Assembly: GCF_900447535.1 (NCBI RefSeq)
Contig: NZ_UFXX01000001.1
Span: 558,001-622,000, forward strand
Length of the DNA: 64,000 bases
Source of the DNA: Dermacoccus nishinomiyaensis
GTDB lineage: Bacteria; Actinomycetota; Actinomycetes; Actinomycetales; Dermatophilaceae
Direction of reading: 5' to 3'
Below, in pieces: positions 29,612 to 37,611 of this stretch. Both the position numbers and the translations under genes were made by a program. Position 1 is the first letter of the stretch, and the number at the start of each line of letters is the position of its first letter. Below the pieces are notes generated by a model. That model was not told where the DNA came from. It saw only the letters and a program-made list of their open reading frames with translations, and did no database searches.

Positions 29612-30631
29612 TCAGTCGTGCGACGGCTCGGGCGCATGCCCGAGGGAACGGTTGATCTCGGCGATCAACCGGCGTCCGTGCACACCCCACGCGTGCCGCT
29701 CGTCGGCACTCGCGCGCGTCAGGGCGCGCTGCCACGTGAAGACGCGCCCGACCCGGGCGATGAGCAGGGCGTCGTCGACGGCGGCGCTCAGCGCAGTGCT
29801 CGAGACGACGTCGCTCCACACGCTGAGGTAGGCGCGCAGGATGCGCTCACGGGCTGCGCGGGCGGCGTCGTCGTCGAGGCCCTCGCCGATGCGCTCGAGC
29901 GGGACGAGCAGCGAGCACAGCGGGTTGCCGACGCTCGCGTCGCCCCAGTCGAAGATGCGCGCGTCGTGAGCGCCCGCCGAGGTGCCGTCGGCAAAGACGT
30001 TGCCGGCGTGCAGGTCGTCGTGCTGAATGGTCAGCGGCAACCCGACGGCGTCGAGCCGCTGCGCGGCGCGGCGCACCTCACGTGTCGTGTCGGGTTTGAG
30101 CCCAAGGCGTTGCCACCGGCGAGCAGATTCGCGCGGCGACATGTCGGGCACGCCCGCGTCGCGCAGTTGATCGACGACCCGCGTCGACGAGCGTTGCAGT
30201 CGCGCGTAGCGTCGCACCACGGACGACATGAGGCTGACGGCGTCGTCGTCACGCTGGACGTCACGCAGCACCGGGCCCTGATCGGGCATGAGCAGCCAGC
30301 CGCGCTCGGGGTCGTCGGCCCACACGACCGGAACCGCGTCGGGCGTGACGGAACGCAACGCGCGCAGGACGGCGGCCTCGGGGCTCATCTCCGGGCTCGT
30401 CGCCTTGAACCACACGCGCCCTTGATCGGTCGTCTCGGCGACGAGCACCGTCGACCAGGGACGCACCCGCGGCTGCAACGGCGTCGTTGGCACACGTTCG
30501 AGACCGCGCCGCGCGAGGGCCGTGTCCATCCAGCGCACAGCCTCCCAGCGCCACGTCTCACTGCTCCAGATCGCGCTCGCGGGCGCGACCTGATCAGAGC
30601 CGGGGAGAACAGGAAGATCGGGTGACTTCAC
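29612..30631 (-). CDS. Aminoglycoside phosphotransferase (APH)-fold protein
   Basis: About 339 residues. Kinase-like fold of the APH/choline kinase group: LTIQHDDLHAGNVFADG (catalytic loop with HDDLHAGN) and RIFDWGDASVGNPLCSLLV (the metal-binding Asp of the DxD-like motif) near residues 195-245. The N-lobe is short and lacks an obvious resistance-enzyme pattern; such actinobacterial proteins are usually uncharacterised small-molecule kinases. The open frame extends to 30796 inside dxs; a GTG at 30631 or 30634 just after the dxs stop is a sensible start, giving a 16-bp gap and probable co-transcription with dxs. Confidence 0.78.
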   Translation of the reverse strand: MKSPDLPVLPGSDQVAPASAIWSSETWRWEAVRWMDTALARRGLERVPTTPLQPRVRPWSTVLVAETTDQGRVWFKATSPEMSPEAAVLRALRSVTPDAVPVVWADDPERGWLLMPDQGPVLRDVQRDDDAVSLMSSVVRRYARLQRSSTRVVDQLRDAGVPDMSPRESARRWQRLGLKPDTTREVRRAAQRLDAVGLPLTIQHDDLHAGNVFADGTSAGAHDARIFDWGDASVGNPLCSLLVPLERIGEGLDDDAARAARERILRAYLSVWSDVVSSTALSAAVDDALLIARVGRVFTWQRALTRASADERHAWGVHGRRLIAEINRSLGHAPEPSHD

Positions 30632-30647
30632 CACGTCGTTCGACCGC

Positions 30648-32684
30648 TCAGTCGATGTCGGCGTGAGCGGCGACCGGCATGGCGTCCCCGAGATCACCCG
30701 TCGCACCGGCATCACGTCCCGCGGCCTGCGTGCCTGCGTCACCGTCGCGGGTGCCTGCACCGCCGCCAGGCGCGTGTGCACCACCGCCGTACGCATCGGC
30801 GCGCGTGAGTGCTGCGTCGTCGCACCCGAGAGCGTCGACGATGTCGGCGGCCGTCAGCCCCACGGTCGCGAGCACCTCGCCGCGCGAGGCGTGGACGAGG
30901 AACTCCTTGGGAATGCCGAACGTGTCGAGCGGCGTGCGCACACCGGCTTCACGCAGGCGTCGCGCGACGGCGCTGCCGACGCCCGCCTCGACGAGGTTGT
31001 CCTCGATGACGACGACCCGGCCCGCGGCGCGGGCGAGGTCGACGAGTTCGTCGGCCACCGGGTAGGTCCAGCGCGGGTCGATGACCTGGACGCGACGGCC
31101 CCGATCGGTGAGCAGATCGGCGACGCCGAGTGCCGTCGAGACCATCGACCCGACACCGACGACCAGCACGTCCACGCCGTCGCCGCCGTCGGGTTCACGC
31201 ATGACGTCGAGGCGACCGAGACGTCTCTCGGCGACGAGCGGGTCGGCGACGTCGCCCTTGGGGAAGCGGATGACGCTCGGCGCGTCGTCGATGTCGACGG
31301 CCTCGCGCAGCAGTTCGCGCACCTGTGCGCCGTCGCGCGGGGCGGCGAGGTGCAGGCCGGGCACGATCGAGCAGATCGACATGTCCCACATGCCGTTGTG
31401 CGAGGCGCCGTCGGAGCCGGTGACGCCGGCACGGTCGAGCACGAACGTCACGCCCTGACGGTGCAGTGCGGTGTCCATGAGCAGCTGGTCGAACGCGCGG
31501 TTGAGGAACGTCGCATAGACGGCGACGACGGGGTGCAGGCCGCCGTACGACAACCCGGACGCCATCGTGACGGCGTGCTGCTCGGCGATGCCGACGTCGA
31601 ACACGCGCTCGGGGTACTTCTTCGCGAACCCGTCGAGCCCGACGGGGATGAGCATGGCAGCCGTGATGGCGACGATGTCGTCGCGCTCGGCGCCGAGGGC
31701 GACCATCTCGTCGCTGAACTCGTCGGTCCAGATGCGGCCACTCACCTCGAACGGCAGGCCCGTCTCGGGGTTGAACTTGCCGATGCCGTGCCACTGGTCG
31801 GCCTCGTCGGAGAACGCGGGCTCGTAGCCGCGGCCCTTCTGCGTGATGACGTGCACGAGGGTCGGCCGGCCGTAGTCGCGAGCGCGGCGCAGCGCGGCCT
31901 CGACCGCCGCCTCGTCATGTCCGTCGATCGGGCCGAGGTACTTGATGCCGAGGCTCTCGAAGACGCCCGTGTCGGGGTAGACGATGTCCTTGAGACCACG
32001 CTTCACGCCGTGCAGCGCCTCGTACATCTTCGTCCCGACCTTCGGCGTCGCCTGCAGGCGGTTCTTGCCCCAGTCGAGCACCTGGTCGTAGGTGTGCATC
32101 GTGCGCATCGTCGCGAGGTGATGCGCCATCCCGCCGATCGTCGGGGCATAGGAACGCTCGTTGTCGTTGAGCACGATGACGAGCGGCAGGTCGGCGTCGG
32201 CGGAGATGTTGTTGAGCGCCTCCCACGCCATGCCGCCGGTCAGGGCGCCGTCACCGATGACGGCGACGGTGTGACGGTCGCTCTCACCCTTGAGGCGGCG
32301 CGCCTTGGCAATGCCCTCGGCCCAGCTCAGCGACGTCGAGGCGTGCGAGTTCTCGACGACGTCGTGCTCCGACTCCTCGCGGCTCGGGTAACCCGACAGT
32401 CCGCCGGATTTCTTGAGCTTGCTGAAGTCGTGACGCCCCGTCAGCAACTTGTGGACGTAACTCTGGTGGCCGGTGTCGAAGACGAACGTGTCCTTCGGCG
32501 AGTCGAAGACGCGGTGCATCGCGATGCTCAACTCGACGACACCCAGGTTGGGGCCCAGGTGCCCACCCGTCTTGGAGACGGATTCGACGAGGAACTGACG
32601 GATCTCGGCGGCGAGCGCGTCGAGCTCCTCGGCGGGGATTCGCTTGAGATCGTCCGGACCCGAGATGGTTTCCAGCAGCGTCAC
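30648..32684 (-). CDS. dxs: 1-deoxy-D-xylulose-5-phosphate synthase
   Basis: First enzyme of the MEP isoprenoid pathway; condenses pyruvate and glyceraldehyde 3-phosphate with thiamine diphosphate. 678 residues. [17 protein letters not shown] is the ThDP-binding motif; [20 protein letters not shown] carries the conserved His; [20 protein letters not shown] contains the catalytic Glu; [10 protein letters not shown] is also typical. After the normal end of the third domain ([11 protein letters not shown]) there is an unusual Gly/Ala/Asp-rich tail of about 55 residues ([20 protein letters not shown]). ThDP dependence is noteworthy given the TPP riboswitch nearby. Confidence 0.96.
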   Translation of the reverse strand: MTLLETISGPDDLKRIPAEELDALAAEIRQFLVESVSKTGGHLGPNLGVVELSIAMHRVFDSPKDTFVFDTGHQSYVHKLLTGRHDFSKLKKSGGLSGYPSREESEHDVVENSHASTSLSWAEGIAKARRLKGESDRHTVAVIGDGALTGGMAWEALNNISADADLPLVIVLNDNERSYAPTIGGMAHHLATMRTMHTYDQVLDWGKNRLQATPKVGTKMYEALHGVKRGLKDIVYPDTGVFESLGIKYLGPIDGHDEAAVEAALRRARDYGRPTLVHVITQKGRGYEPAFSDEADQWHGIGKFNPETGLPFEVSGRIWTDEFSDEMVALGAERDDIVAITAAMLIPVGLDGFAKKYPERVFDVGIAEQHAVTMASGLSYGGLHPVVAVYATFLNRAFDQLLMDTALHRQGVTFVLDRAGVTGSDGASHNGMWDMSICSIVPGLHLAAPRDGAQVRELLREAVDIDDAPSVIRFPKGDVADPLVAERRLGRLDVMREPDGGDGVDVLVVGVGSMVSTALGVADLLTDRGRRVQVIDPRWTYPVADELVDLARAAGRVVVIEDNLVEAGVGSAVARRLREAGVRTPLDTFGIPKEFLVHASRGEVLATVGLTAADIVDALGCDDAALTRADAYGGGAHAPGGGAGTRDGDAGTQAAGRDAGATGDLGDAMPVAAHADID

Positions 32685-32855
32685 GTCTCACTCAGCCTTT
32701 CGAAAGTGCAGTCTCCTGAGTCTAGGTCGTCGACCGCGCAGCCGCCATGCGGGCGGGGGCACCCTCCCGTCGCGCCCCGTCGGAGCCGGTAGCGCCGTCG
32801 GAGATCAAAGGCCGGGACTCTGCCCGCCCACGCACCCGCCCCGAACGCCGGCGCA

Positions 32856-33233
32856 TCACAGCCGAGGGACGAACGTCTTGCCGCGCATCGCCTCGTGCAC
32901 GAGACGGACGGCGCGCGCCGTGGCACGCAACCGCAGCCCCTCCGCGGACAGGTGCTCCATCACCTGCGGCACCGCGCGCGGTGGCAGCTCGTCGGCGAGG
33001 TCGACGCGGATGCGGCGATATGACTCGCGCATCGCGCCGAGTTGAGCGTCGACATGCCACGTCGCCACCCAAGCGAGCGCCACCGGGTGACGGCGCCATG
33101 CGTCGTAGGCCCGAAAATCCGAGGGGCACTGATCGAGCAGCCACTGCGTCGCCGCCTCCTGCCACCCCGGTGCACCCGGCGGCGGCACACCTCTCGGCCA
33201 GCCCGGAGGGCCGGTGTTCACCTCGTCCGACAT
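32856..33233 (-). CDS. Conserved actinobacterial protein of unknown function next to dxs
   Basis: 125 residues, no signal peptide or membrane segment. A Gly/Pro-rich start (TGPPGWPRGVPPPGAPGWQE) is followed by a mostly helical, Arg/Ala-rich body (PSDFRAYDAWRRHPVALAWV, ESYRRIRVDLADELPPRAVP). The ATG at 33233 is chosen over an extension to 33287. I cannot name a domain. Homologues of similar size are common beside dxs in related genomes as far as I recall, which argues that it is a real gene. Confidence 0.7.
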   Translation of the reverse strand: MSDEVNTGPPGWPRGVPPPGAPGWQEAATQWLLDQCPSDFRAYDAWRRHPVALAWVATWHVDAQLGAMRESYRRIRVDLADELPPRAVPQVMEHLSAEGLRLRATARAVRLVHEAMRGKTFVPRL

Positions 33234-33351
33234 GACCCCAGCGTACCCCATTGTTCGAACACGTGTTCTATTTGATGACCGCCCCACGAGACCGCAGACC
33301 GGCGCGAGACACGCCCCCGAAGCCAGGTGCTCTGTGGCATGCTGAGCCCGT

Positions 33352-33438
33352 CACACGGGAGCCCGAGGCGCGGGCTGAGAGGGCATCGCCATGCCGACCG
33401 TCCAACCTGATGCGGTTCATGCCGCCGTAGGGAGTGTT
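33352..33438 (+). ncRNA. TPP (thiamin diphosphate) riboswitch, THI element
   Basis: Conserved THI-box elements appear in order and spacing: CACGGGAGCCCG (33354-33365), GGGCTGAGAGG (33372-33382), GACCGTCCAACCTGATG (33396-33412) and CGGTTCATGCCGCCGTAGGGAG (33413-33434). The closing helix P1 pairs ACAC (33353-33356) with GTGT (33434-33437). The 3' GGGAG is also the Shine-Dalgarno of the permease gene at 33444, so ligand binding should hide the ribosome site and repress translation when thiamin diphosphate is plentiful. This mode is common in high-GC Gram-positives. No separate terminator hairpin is seen between the aptamer and the start. Confidence 0.95.
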
Positions 33439-33443
33439 CGATC

Positions 33444-34772
33444 GTGGCTACCCTGACGCCTGCCCCTTCCCCTGCCCACGACGATGCGCCACGCCTGGCG
33501 CCGGCCGCCGCCACCCCAGAACGGCGCGAGGCCCGCCGCAGCGCCCTCGTCGGAAACTTCGTCGACCAGTTCGACATCTTCCTGCCCGTCATTGCGCTGG
33601 GTGGGGTGCTGTCGACGCGTTCGACGATTCCCGACGGCCTCGTCTTCGCCGCGACACTCCTGGGCCGCCCCCTCGGGGCGTTCATCCTCGGCACCCTGGC
33701 CGATCGTCGCGGACGAGCCCGCGTGTCACGCGGCGCACTGCTCGGCCTGAGCGTGTGCACCGGCCTCATGGTGACGCTCCCCCTGCACACCTCGACGTGG
33801 GCCGTGGCCGCTCTCCTGGCGTTGCGCTTCGCCGCCGGATTCTTCCTCGGCGGGCAGTACTCCGCGGCCATCCCCCGCGCCCTCGCGCTCACAGAGCCGC
33901 AACGACGCGGCCACCTGAGCGGCCTCGTCATGGCGATGTCACCCCTCGCGAACGCCACCATCGCTGCCGCCACGATGATGCTGACGGCCTCACTCGGCGG
34001 CGCGTACACCACGTGGGGGTGGCGCCTGCTGTTCGTCGTCGGCGCACTCCTGCCGTTGATCCTGGCCCTCACCGCGAGGTCAGCGCACGCCGGGCCGGCA
34101 GGTCACAGCCACTCTCCCCACGAATCCGACAATCGCGATCCCGCCGCGCACGACGCGACCGACGACGAGGAAGAGCGCGTGACGGGCCGTGTCGTGGCCG
34201 CATTGTTCACCCTCATGACGGGGCTGTGGTTGTTCACGATGATGGGGGTCTCGGTGCTGACGAGTTCGCTGCGCCCGCACTTCTCCCCCCATGACGTCGG
34301 GCTCGTCATGCTCGTCGCGACGGCCGTCAGTGCGCCGACGATGGCCGCGGCGGGTGCCGTCTCGACGCGTGTGGGCCGTTCACGCTTCTTCATGGCGTTC
34401 GGAGCACTGGCCTGCATCGCCGCCCCCGCCGCCTATCTCGTGGCAATGCATGCCGCGTCATCGGGCAGCATCGTCGCCACGACGATCGCCGTCGCGACCG
34501 TCCAGATCGTCACCGTCTCCGCCTACGGCCCGGTCGGCGCCTACCTCGCCGAACACTTCCCCGAGTCGCGACGTTCGCGCGGTTACGGCAGCGTCTATTC
34601 GGCGTCGATCGTGCTGCCCGGCCTGTACCCGTTCTGGCTGCCCACCGTGACACAGTGGCTCGGCCGTTCGGCCGCCGTCCCGCTCGTGCTTTGCGTCGCG
34701 GGCCTCCTCGTCACTCTTGCCCCCGCGTGGATACGCGGAAGTAACGTTGGTGGTTACGAAAAAGTAAGTTGA
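33444..34772 (+). CDS. MFS transporter under TPP riboswitch control (candidate thiamine or precursor permease)
   Basis: 442 residues, 12 predicted helices with a hydrophilic central loop of about 45 residues rich in His/Asp (SHSPHESDNRDPAAHDATDD). MFS motif A appears as GTLADRRGRARVSRG between helices 2 and 3; FAAGFFLGGQYSAAIPRAL and the SRRSRGYGSVYSA segment resemble the metabolite:H+ symporter group. GTG start; the Shine-Dalgarno is part of the riboswitch. Control by thiamin diphosphate argues that the substrate is thiamine or one of its pyrimidine/thiazole precursors. The family alone would not predict this. Confidence 0.88.
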   Translation: MATLTPAPSPAHDDAPRLAPAAATPERREARRSALVGNFVDQFDIFLPVIALGGVLSTRSTIPDGLVFAATLLGRPLGAFILGTLADRRGRARVSRGALLGLSVCTGLMVTLPLHTSTWAVAALLALRFAAGFFLGGQYSAAIPRALALTEPQRRGHLSGLVMAMSPLANATIAAATMMLTASLGGAYTTWGWRLLFVVGALLPLILALTARSAHAGPAGHSHSPHESDNRDPAAHDATDDEEERVTGRVVAALFTLMTGLWLFTMMGVSVLTSSLRPHFSPHDVGLVMLVATAVSAPTMAAAGAVSTRVGRSRFFMAFGALACIAAPAAYLVAMHAASSGSIVATTIAVATVQIVTVSAYGPVGAYLAEHFPESRRSRGYGSVYSASIVLPGLYPFWLPTVTQWLGRSAAVPLVLCVAGLLVTLAPAWIRGSNVGGYEKVS

Positions 34773-34861
34773 GTGGGTGAAATCAGCTCGAACCGGTGGC
34801 GACGCCGTGATGATCTTGTTAACGTCGTGACTCGGTTCACATCGACTATCGAAGGATGAGC

Positions 34862-35494
34862 ATGTTCACCACACGCCGTACCGCCAAGATCGCCCTCGTC
34901 GCCACCGCCGTGGCCGGCACCGTCACGATGGCTGCGCCCGGCGCGCAGGCCGCGACGAGCGACACGACGAAGGACACCATCTGGAACCTCGGCTACGACA
35001 CGTCGGCGACGACGACGATCAAGAAGTCCGGGCAGTCCTCGACGACGACCGGCTTCACCTTCTCCACCCTCCACGTCGAGAAGGGTGACCTGAGCTCCGA
35101 CATCATGCTCAAGGACTTCAAGATGCCGGTGAAGCTCGGCAAGCTGCAGATCGCCATCGCGACGATCTCGCAGGAACCCGTCGGCAAGGCCGTCGGAACG
35201 ATCGACCCGAACACGCACAAGATCGTGCAGACCCAGAAGGTCAACCTCCACATCAAGGATGTCTCGGCCACGGGTAAGGGCCTCATCAACCTCGTCGGCA
35301 AGAACTGCCGCACGAGCAGCCCCATCACGCTGACCGTGACGGGCAAGCAGGGTGGCTTGTTCGACCCGATCAACCTCTCGGGCACGTTCACCATCCCGAA
35401 CTTCGCCAACTGCGGCCTGTCGACGAGCCTCGTCAACAGCCAGGTGGCCGGCCCCGGCAACACGATCAACATGACGCTGACGCCGCACGGCTGA
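34862..35494 (+). CDS. Secreted protein of unknown function
   Basis: 210 residues. Clear Sec signal peptide (TTRRTAKIALVATAVAGTV, cleavage probably after GAQA near residue 31), then an extracellular Thr/Ser/Lys-rich beta-type domain without Cys except two near the C-terminus (KNCRTSS and FANCGLS), which could form a disulphide. The end NSQVAGPGNTINMTLTPHG resembles repeats seen in secreted actinobacterial proteins I cannot name. ATG 34862 is preferred over 34856 because GAAGGA then has proper spacing. Convergent with the M15 peptidase gene; a hairpin lies between. Confidence 0.75.
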   Translation: MFTTRRTAKIALVATAVAGTVTMAAPGAQAATSDTTKDTIWNLGYDTSATTTIKKSGQSSTTTGFTFSTLHVEKGDLSSDIMLKDFKMPVKLGKLQIAIATISQEPVGKAVGTIDPNTHKIVQTQKVNLHIKDVSATGKGLINLVGKNCRTSSPITLTVTGKQGGLFDPINLSGTFTIPNFANCGLSTSLVNSQVAGPGNTINMTLTPHG

Positions 35495-35520
35495 TTACGG
35501 CCAGCCTCACACGCATCATC

Positions 35521-35555
35521 TCGGCCGCCGGTACCCCACGGGTGCTGGCGGCCGA
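35521..35555. terminator. Hairpin between the secreted-protein gene and the M15 peptidase gene
   Basis: TCGGCCGCCGGTACCC (35521-35536) pairs with 35540-35555 through 16 pairs, two of them G-U type, around a CAC loop. It separates two convergent genes. Confidence 0.72.
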
Positions 35556-35716
35556 CGCGTCTCGACTGACGGCAACCGCCACCCGCCCCGATAGCCGCTC
35601 GAGCATCACGCACCTGCACGACGAATGTGCGGCACATGCTTCGTGCAGACGCGTAATCGTCGAGCAACTGATGGCCGGCGCGGTTCACCCAGCGGTTGCA
35701 ACCTCCGTCACCGTCG

Positions 35717-36517
35717 TCACCCGACGAAGTTGTAGTGCCACCACTCGGGGTTGGACCCGCGCCGATCCATGTAGTCGGGGCGGTCGAATCCCCAGCGCTT
35801 GGAGTTGGCCGTCAGCCACACGTCGTAAGAACGCCCGAAGTACAGAGGCGAGTTGATCGCGTTCGTGCGGGCGATGCCGAAGTCGATCGCGTTGCCCAAC
35901 CCGTGGTTCGAGGTGCCAGGGACGGCCGCGCGGGGGTAGCCGAGAGTGCGGTAGAGCAGCTGCTGACGGCTCAGGGTGCGGTAGGCCTCGGTGATCGTCA
36001 GCGCCACACCGAAACGAGCCTTGAAAGCCGCGGCCAGTCCGAGATATCCGACGGCCGCCGCGCGCGAGAGATACCGCGGCTCGTGCGGCAGGTTGCTGAC
36101 GTTGACGCTCCAGCTCGGCAGTCGTGTGACGGCCGACATCGGCAGACGGCCGTTCACCGCGCGCGCCGTCGTCGCGACGAGGACTGCGGACGTCACCCAC
36201 CGCCCCTTGAACCCACCCTCGGCGATGCGGAACCACAGGCCGCTCGCGTCGTAGGAGCCTGTCAGCGTCGTGGTGCTCGCCAGCGTCCCGACGATCCGGG
36301 CGCGCGGTTCCAGCGTGGGCTGATCGCGCACGTTGACGCGGTAGGAAAGCGTCGCGGTCGTCCGTCGCACGAGGACCGACGTTGCCCCCGCACGGGCCAC
36401 CTGCCTCGACGCAGGAACCGCTGCGAAAGCCTGCGGCGCCCCTTCGATCACGAGGGCCGTCGTCGCCGCAGCGAGGCCGGCGTGTCGAAGTGCGCCACGT
36501 CGCGTCAGTGTCTGCAT
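35717..36517 (-). CDS. Exported M15 (VanY-type) D,D-carboxypeptidase with SH3-like domain
   Basis: 266 residues. The N-terminus TRRGALRHAGLAAATTALVI is a twin-arginine (Tat) type signal, with cleavage likely after AFA. Residues about 60-115 look like a bacterial SH3 domain (VNVRDQPTLEPRARIVGTL, GLWFRIAEGGFKGRWV). The C-terminal peptidase has the zinc motifs SNHGLGNAIDFG (SxHxxGxAxD) and EWWHYNF, preceded by TEAYRTLSRQQ. Expected to trim D-Ala from peptidoglycan stem peptides outside the membrane. A CRP-like site lies about 60 bp upstream of the start. Confidence 0.9.
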   Translation of the reverse strand: MQTLTRRGALRHAGLAAATTALVIEGAPQAFAAVPASRQVARAGATSVLVRRTTATLSYRVNVRDQPTLEPRARIVGTLASTTTLTGSYDASGLWFRIAEGGFKGRWVTSAVLVATTARAVNGRLPMSAVTRLPSWSVNVSNLPHEPRYLSRAAAVGYLGLAAAFKARFGVALTITEAYRTLSRQQLLYRTLGYPRAAVPGTSNHGLGNAIDFGIARTNAINSPLYFGRSYDVWLTANSKRWGFDRPDYMDRRGSNPEWWHYNFVG

Positions 36518-36575
36518 CGCAGAATTCCCCCGTCACTCGTCGGCGCGCTGCCCGCCCCGCCATCTGCCTCTTGAG

Positions 36576-36591
36576 TGTGACACACATCACC
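36576..36591. promoter_or_regulatory. CRP/GlxR-like binding site candidate
   Basis: TGTGA-CACACA-TCACC matches the CRP-family pattern TGTGA-N6-TCACA at 9 of 10 defined positions. It is in the divergent space between the M15 peptidase gene (start 36517) and the B3/4-domain gene (start 36725). Confidence 0.5.
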
Positions 36592-36724
36592 GCGGCTCGC
36601 GGGATCGTGCGTCACGCTCGTGAGACAGCGGCGCGCTGCGGCAGCACCGGTGCGGCCACCGCCTCGAGACACACCCCCACCCGGGGGCACCCACGCGTCG
36701 TGCCGTCCGCGCGAGAATGGGCCC

Positions 36725-37432
36725 ATGACTTCTTTCGACGCCTGGCTCGAAGCCGCTTCCATCGATGACTCCGTGCGCGAACTGCGCCCCGATTACCGTG
36801 CCGTTCTCGTCGTCGCGCAGGGCCTGCACGGCGGTGAGTCGAACGAGGAGAGCGACACGCTGCTGTTCGCCGCCGAGGAGCACGTACGCGGCATGCTCGA
36901 GCACACGCCTCCCGAGGAACTGCCGCACATCGCGGCCTGGCGCGATGCGTACCGCGCGTTCGGCGCGAAACCGCAGCGCACACGCAACTCGGCGGAGGCG
37001 CTGCTGCGCCGAGCCGACGCCCTCCCCCGCGTCAACGCGCTGACGGATGCCTACAACGCGGTGTCCGTGCGTCACCAGACGCCCCTCGGCGGCGAGGATC
37101 TCGACGCCTACGACGGTGCGCTGCGCCTCACGCGCGCCACCGGCGACGAGGAGTTCTCGACGATGTCCTCGGGCGCCGAGACGATCGAGCACCCCGACGC
37201 CGGCGAAGTCGTCTGGCGTGACGACGCCGGCGTCACCTGCCGCCGTTGGAATTGGCGTCAGTGCTATCGCACGCGTCTGACGGGCGAGACGACGAACGCG
37301 ATCTTCATCTGCGATGTCCTCGACGTCGAGCCCGGCGACGGCGAGCAGCGCGCCACCGAGGTGCGCGACGCCCTGTGCGAGGCGCTCGAGGCCGTCAGCC
37401 CCGGAGTGACGCTGACGAGCCGCATCCTCTGA
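36725..37432 (+). CDS. B3/4 domain-containing protein (PheT editing-domain-like)
   Basis: 235 residues with the B3/B4 fold known from the beta subunit of phenylalanyl-tRNA synthetase: PPEELPHIAAWRDAYRAFG, LLRRADALPRVNALTDAYNA, LDAYDGALRLTRATGDEEF and CRRWNWRQCYRTRLTGETTN. Free-standing members are thought to act on mischarged tRNA or small aminoacyl compounds, though most are untested. ATG 36725 is chosen; the open frame extends upstream without a ribosome site. Followed by paired hairpins at 37442-37497. Confidence 0.85.
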   Translation: MTSFDAWLEAASIDDSVRELRPDYRAVLVVAQGLHGGESNEESDTLLFAAEEHVRGMLEHTPPEELPHIAAWRDAYRAFGAKPQRTRNSAEALLRRADALPRVNALTDAYNAVSVRHQTPLGGEDLDAYDGALRLTRATGDEEFSTMSSGAETIEHPDAGEVVWRDDAGVTCRRWNWRQCYRTRLTGETTNAIFICDVLDVEPGDGEQRATEVRDALCEALEAVSPGVTLTSRIL

Positions 37433-37441
37433 TCCATCGGC

Positions 37442-37497
37442 GGCGCCGATGTGGCCCGGGTTTCACGACATCGGCGCCCCGTTTCCCGGGCAACATC
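37442..37497 (+). terminator. Terminator region with two alternative hairpins
   Basis: GGCGCCGATGT (37442-37452) pairs perfectly with 37468-37478. Alternatively GATGTGGCCCGGG (37448-37460) pairs with 37485-37497 with one mismatch. The two stems share GATGT and exclude each other. The element begins 10 bp after the B3/4-domain gene. Confidence 0.65.
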
Positions 37498-37578
37498 GGG
37501 GCGGGCGACGTCACGTCGCGCGCCTGCCGACTCACTAGAACTGCCGAATAACGCCCAAGAGTCGCCTCTCACCTCTAC

Positions 37579-37594
37579 CGTGATTCACATCACG
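37579..37594. promoter_or_regulatory. CRP/GlxR-like binding site candidate upstream of the ligase-lactonase operon
   Basis: CGTGA-TTCACA-TCACG is a symmetric 5-6-5 site fitting the CRP-family core GTGA-N6-TCAC, 17 bp before the ligase ATG. Position just in front of the ribosome site would suit repression or placement over the transcription start. Confidence 0.5.
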
Positions 37595-37611
37595 ACGACA
37601 TGAGGTGACGC

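Noticed and set aside
29612-30631. Calling the APH-fold gene an aminoglycoside resistance gene
   Set aside because: Only the general kinase catalytic motifs are kept and it sits beside dxs; resistance enzymes have distinct motifs, so the substrate is left open.
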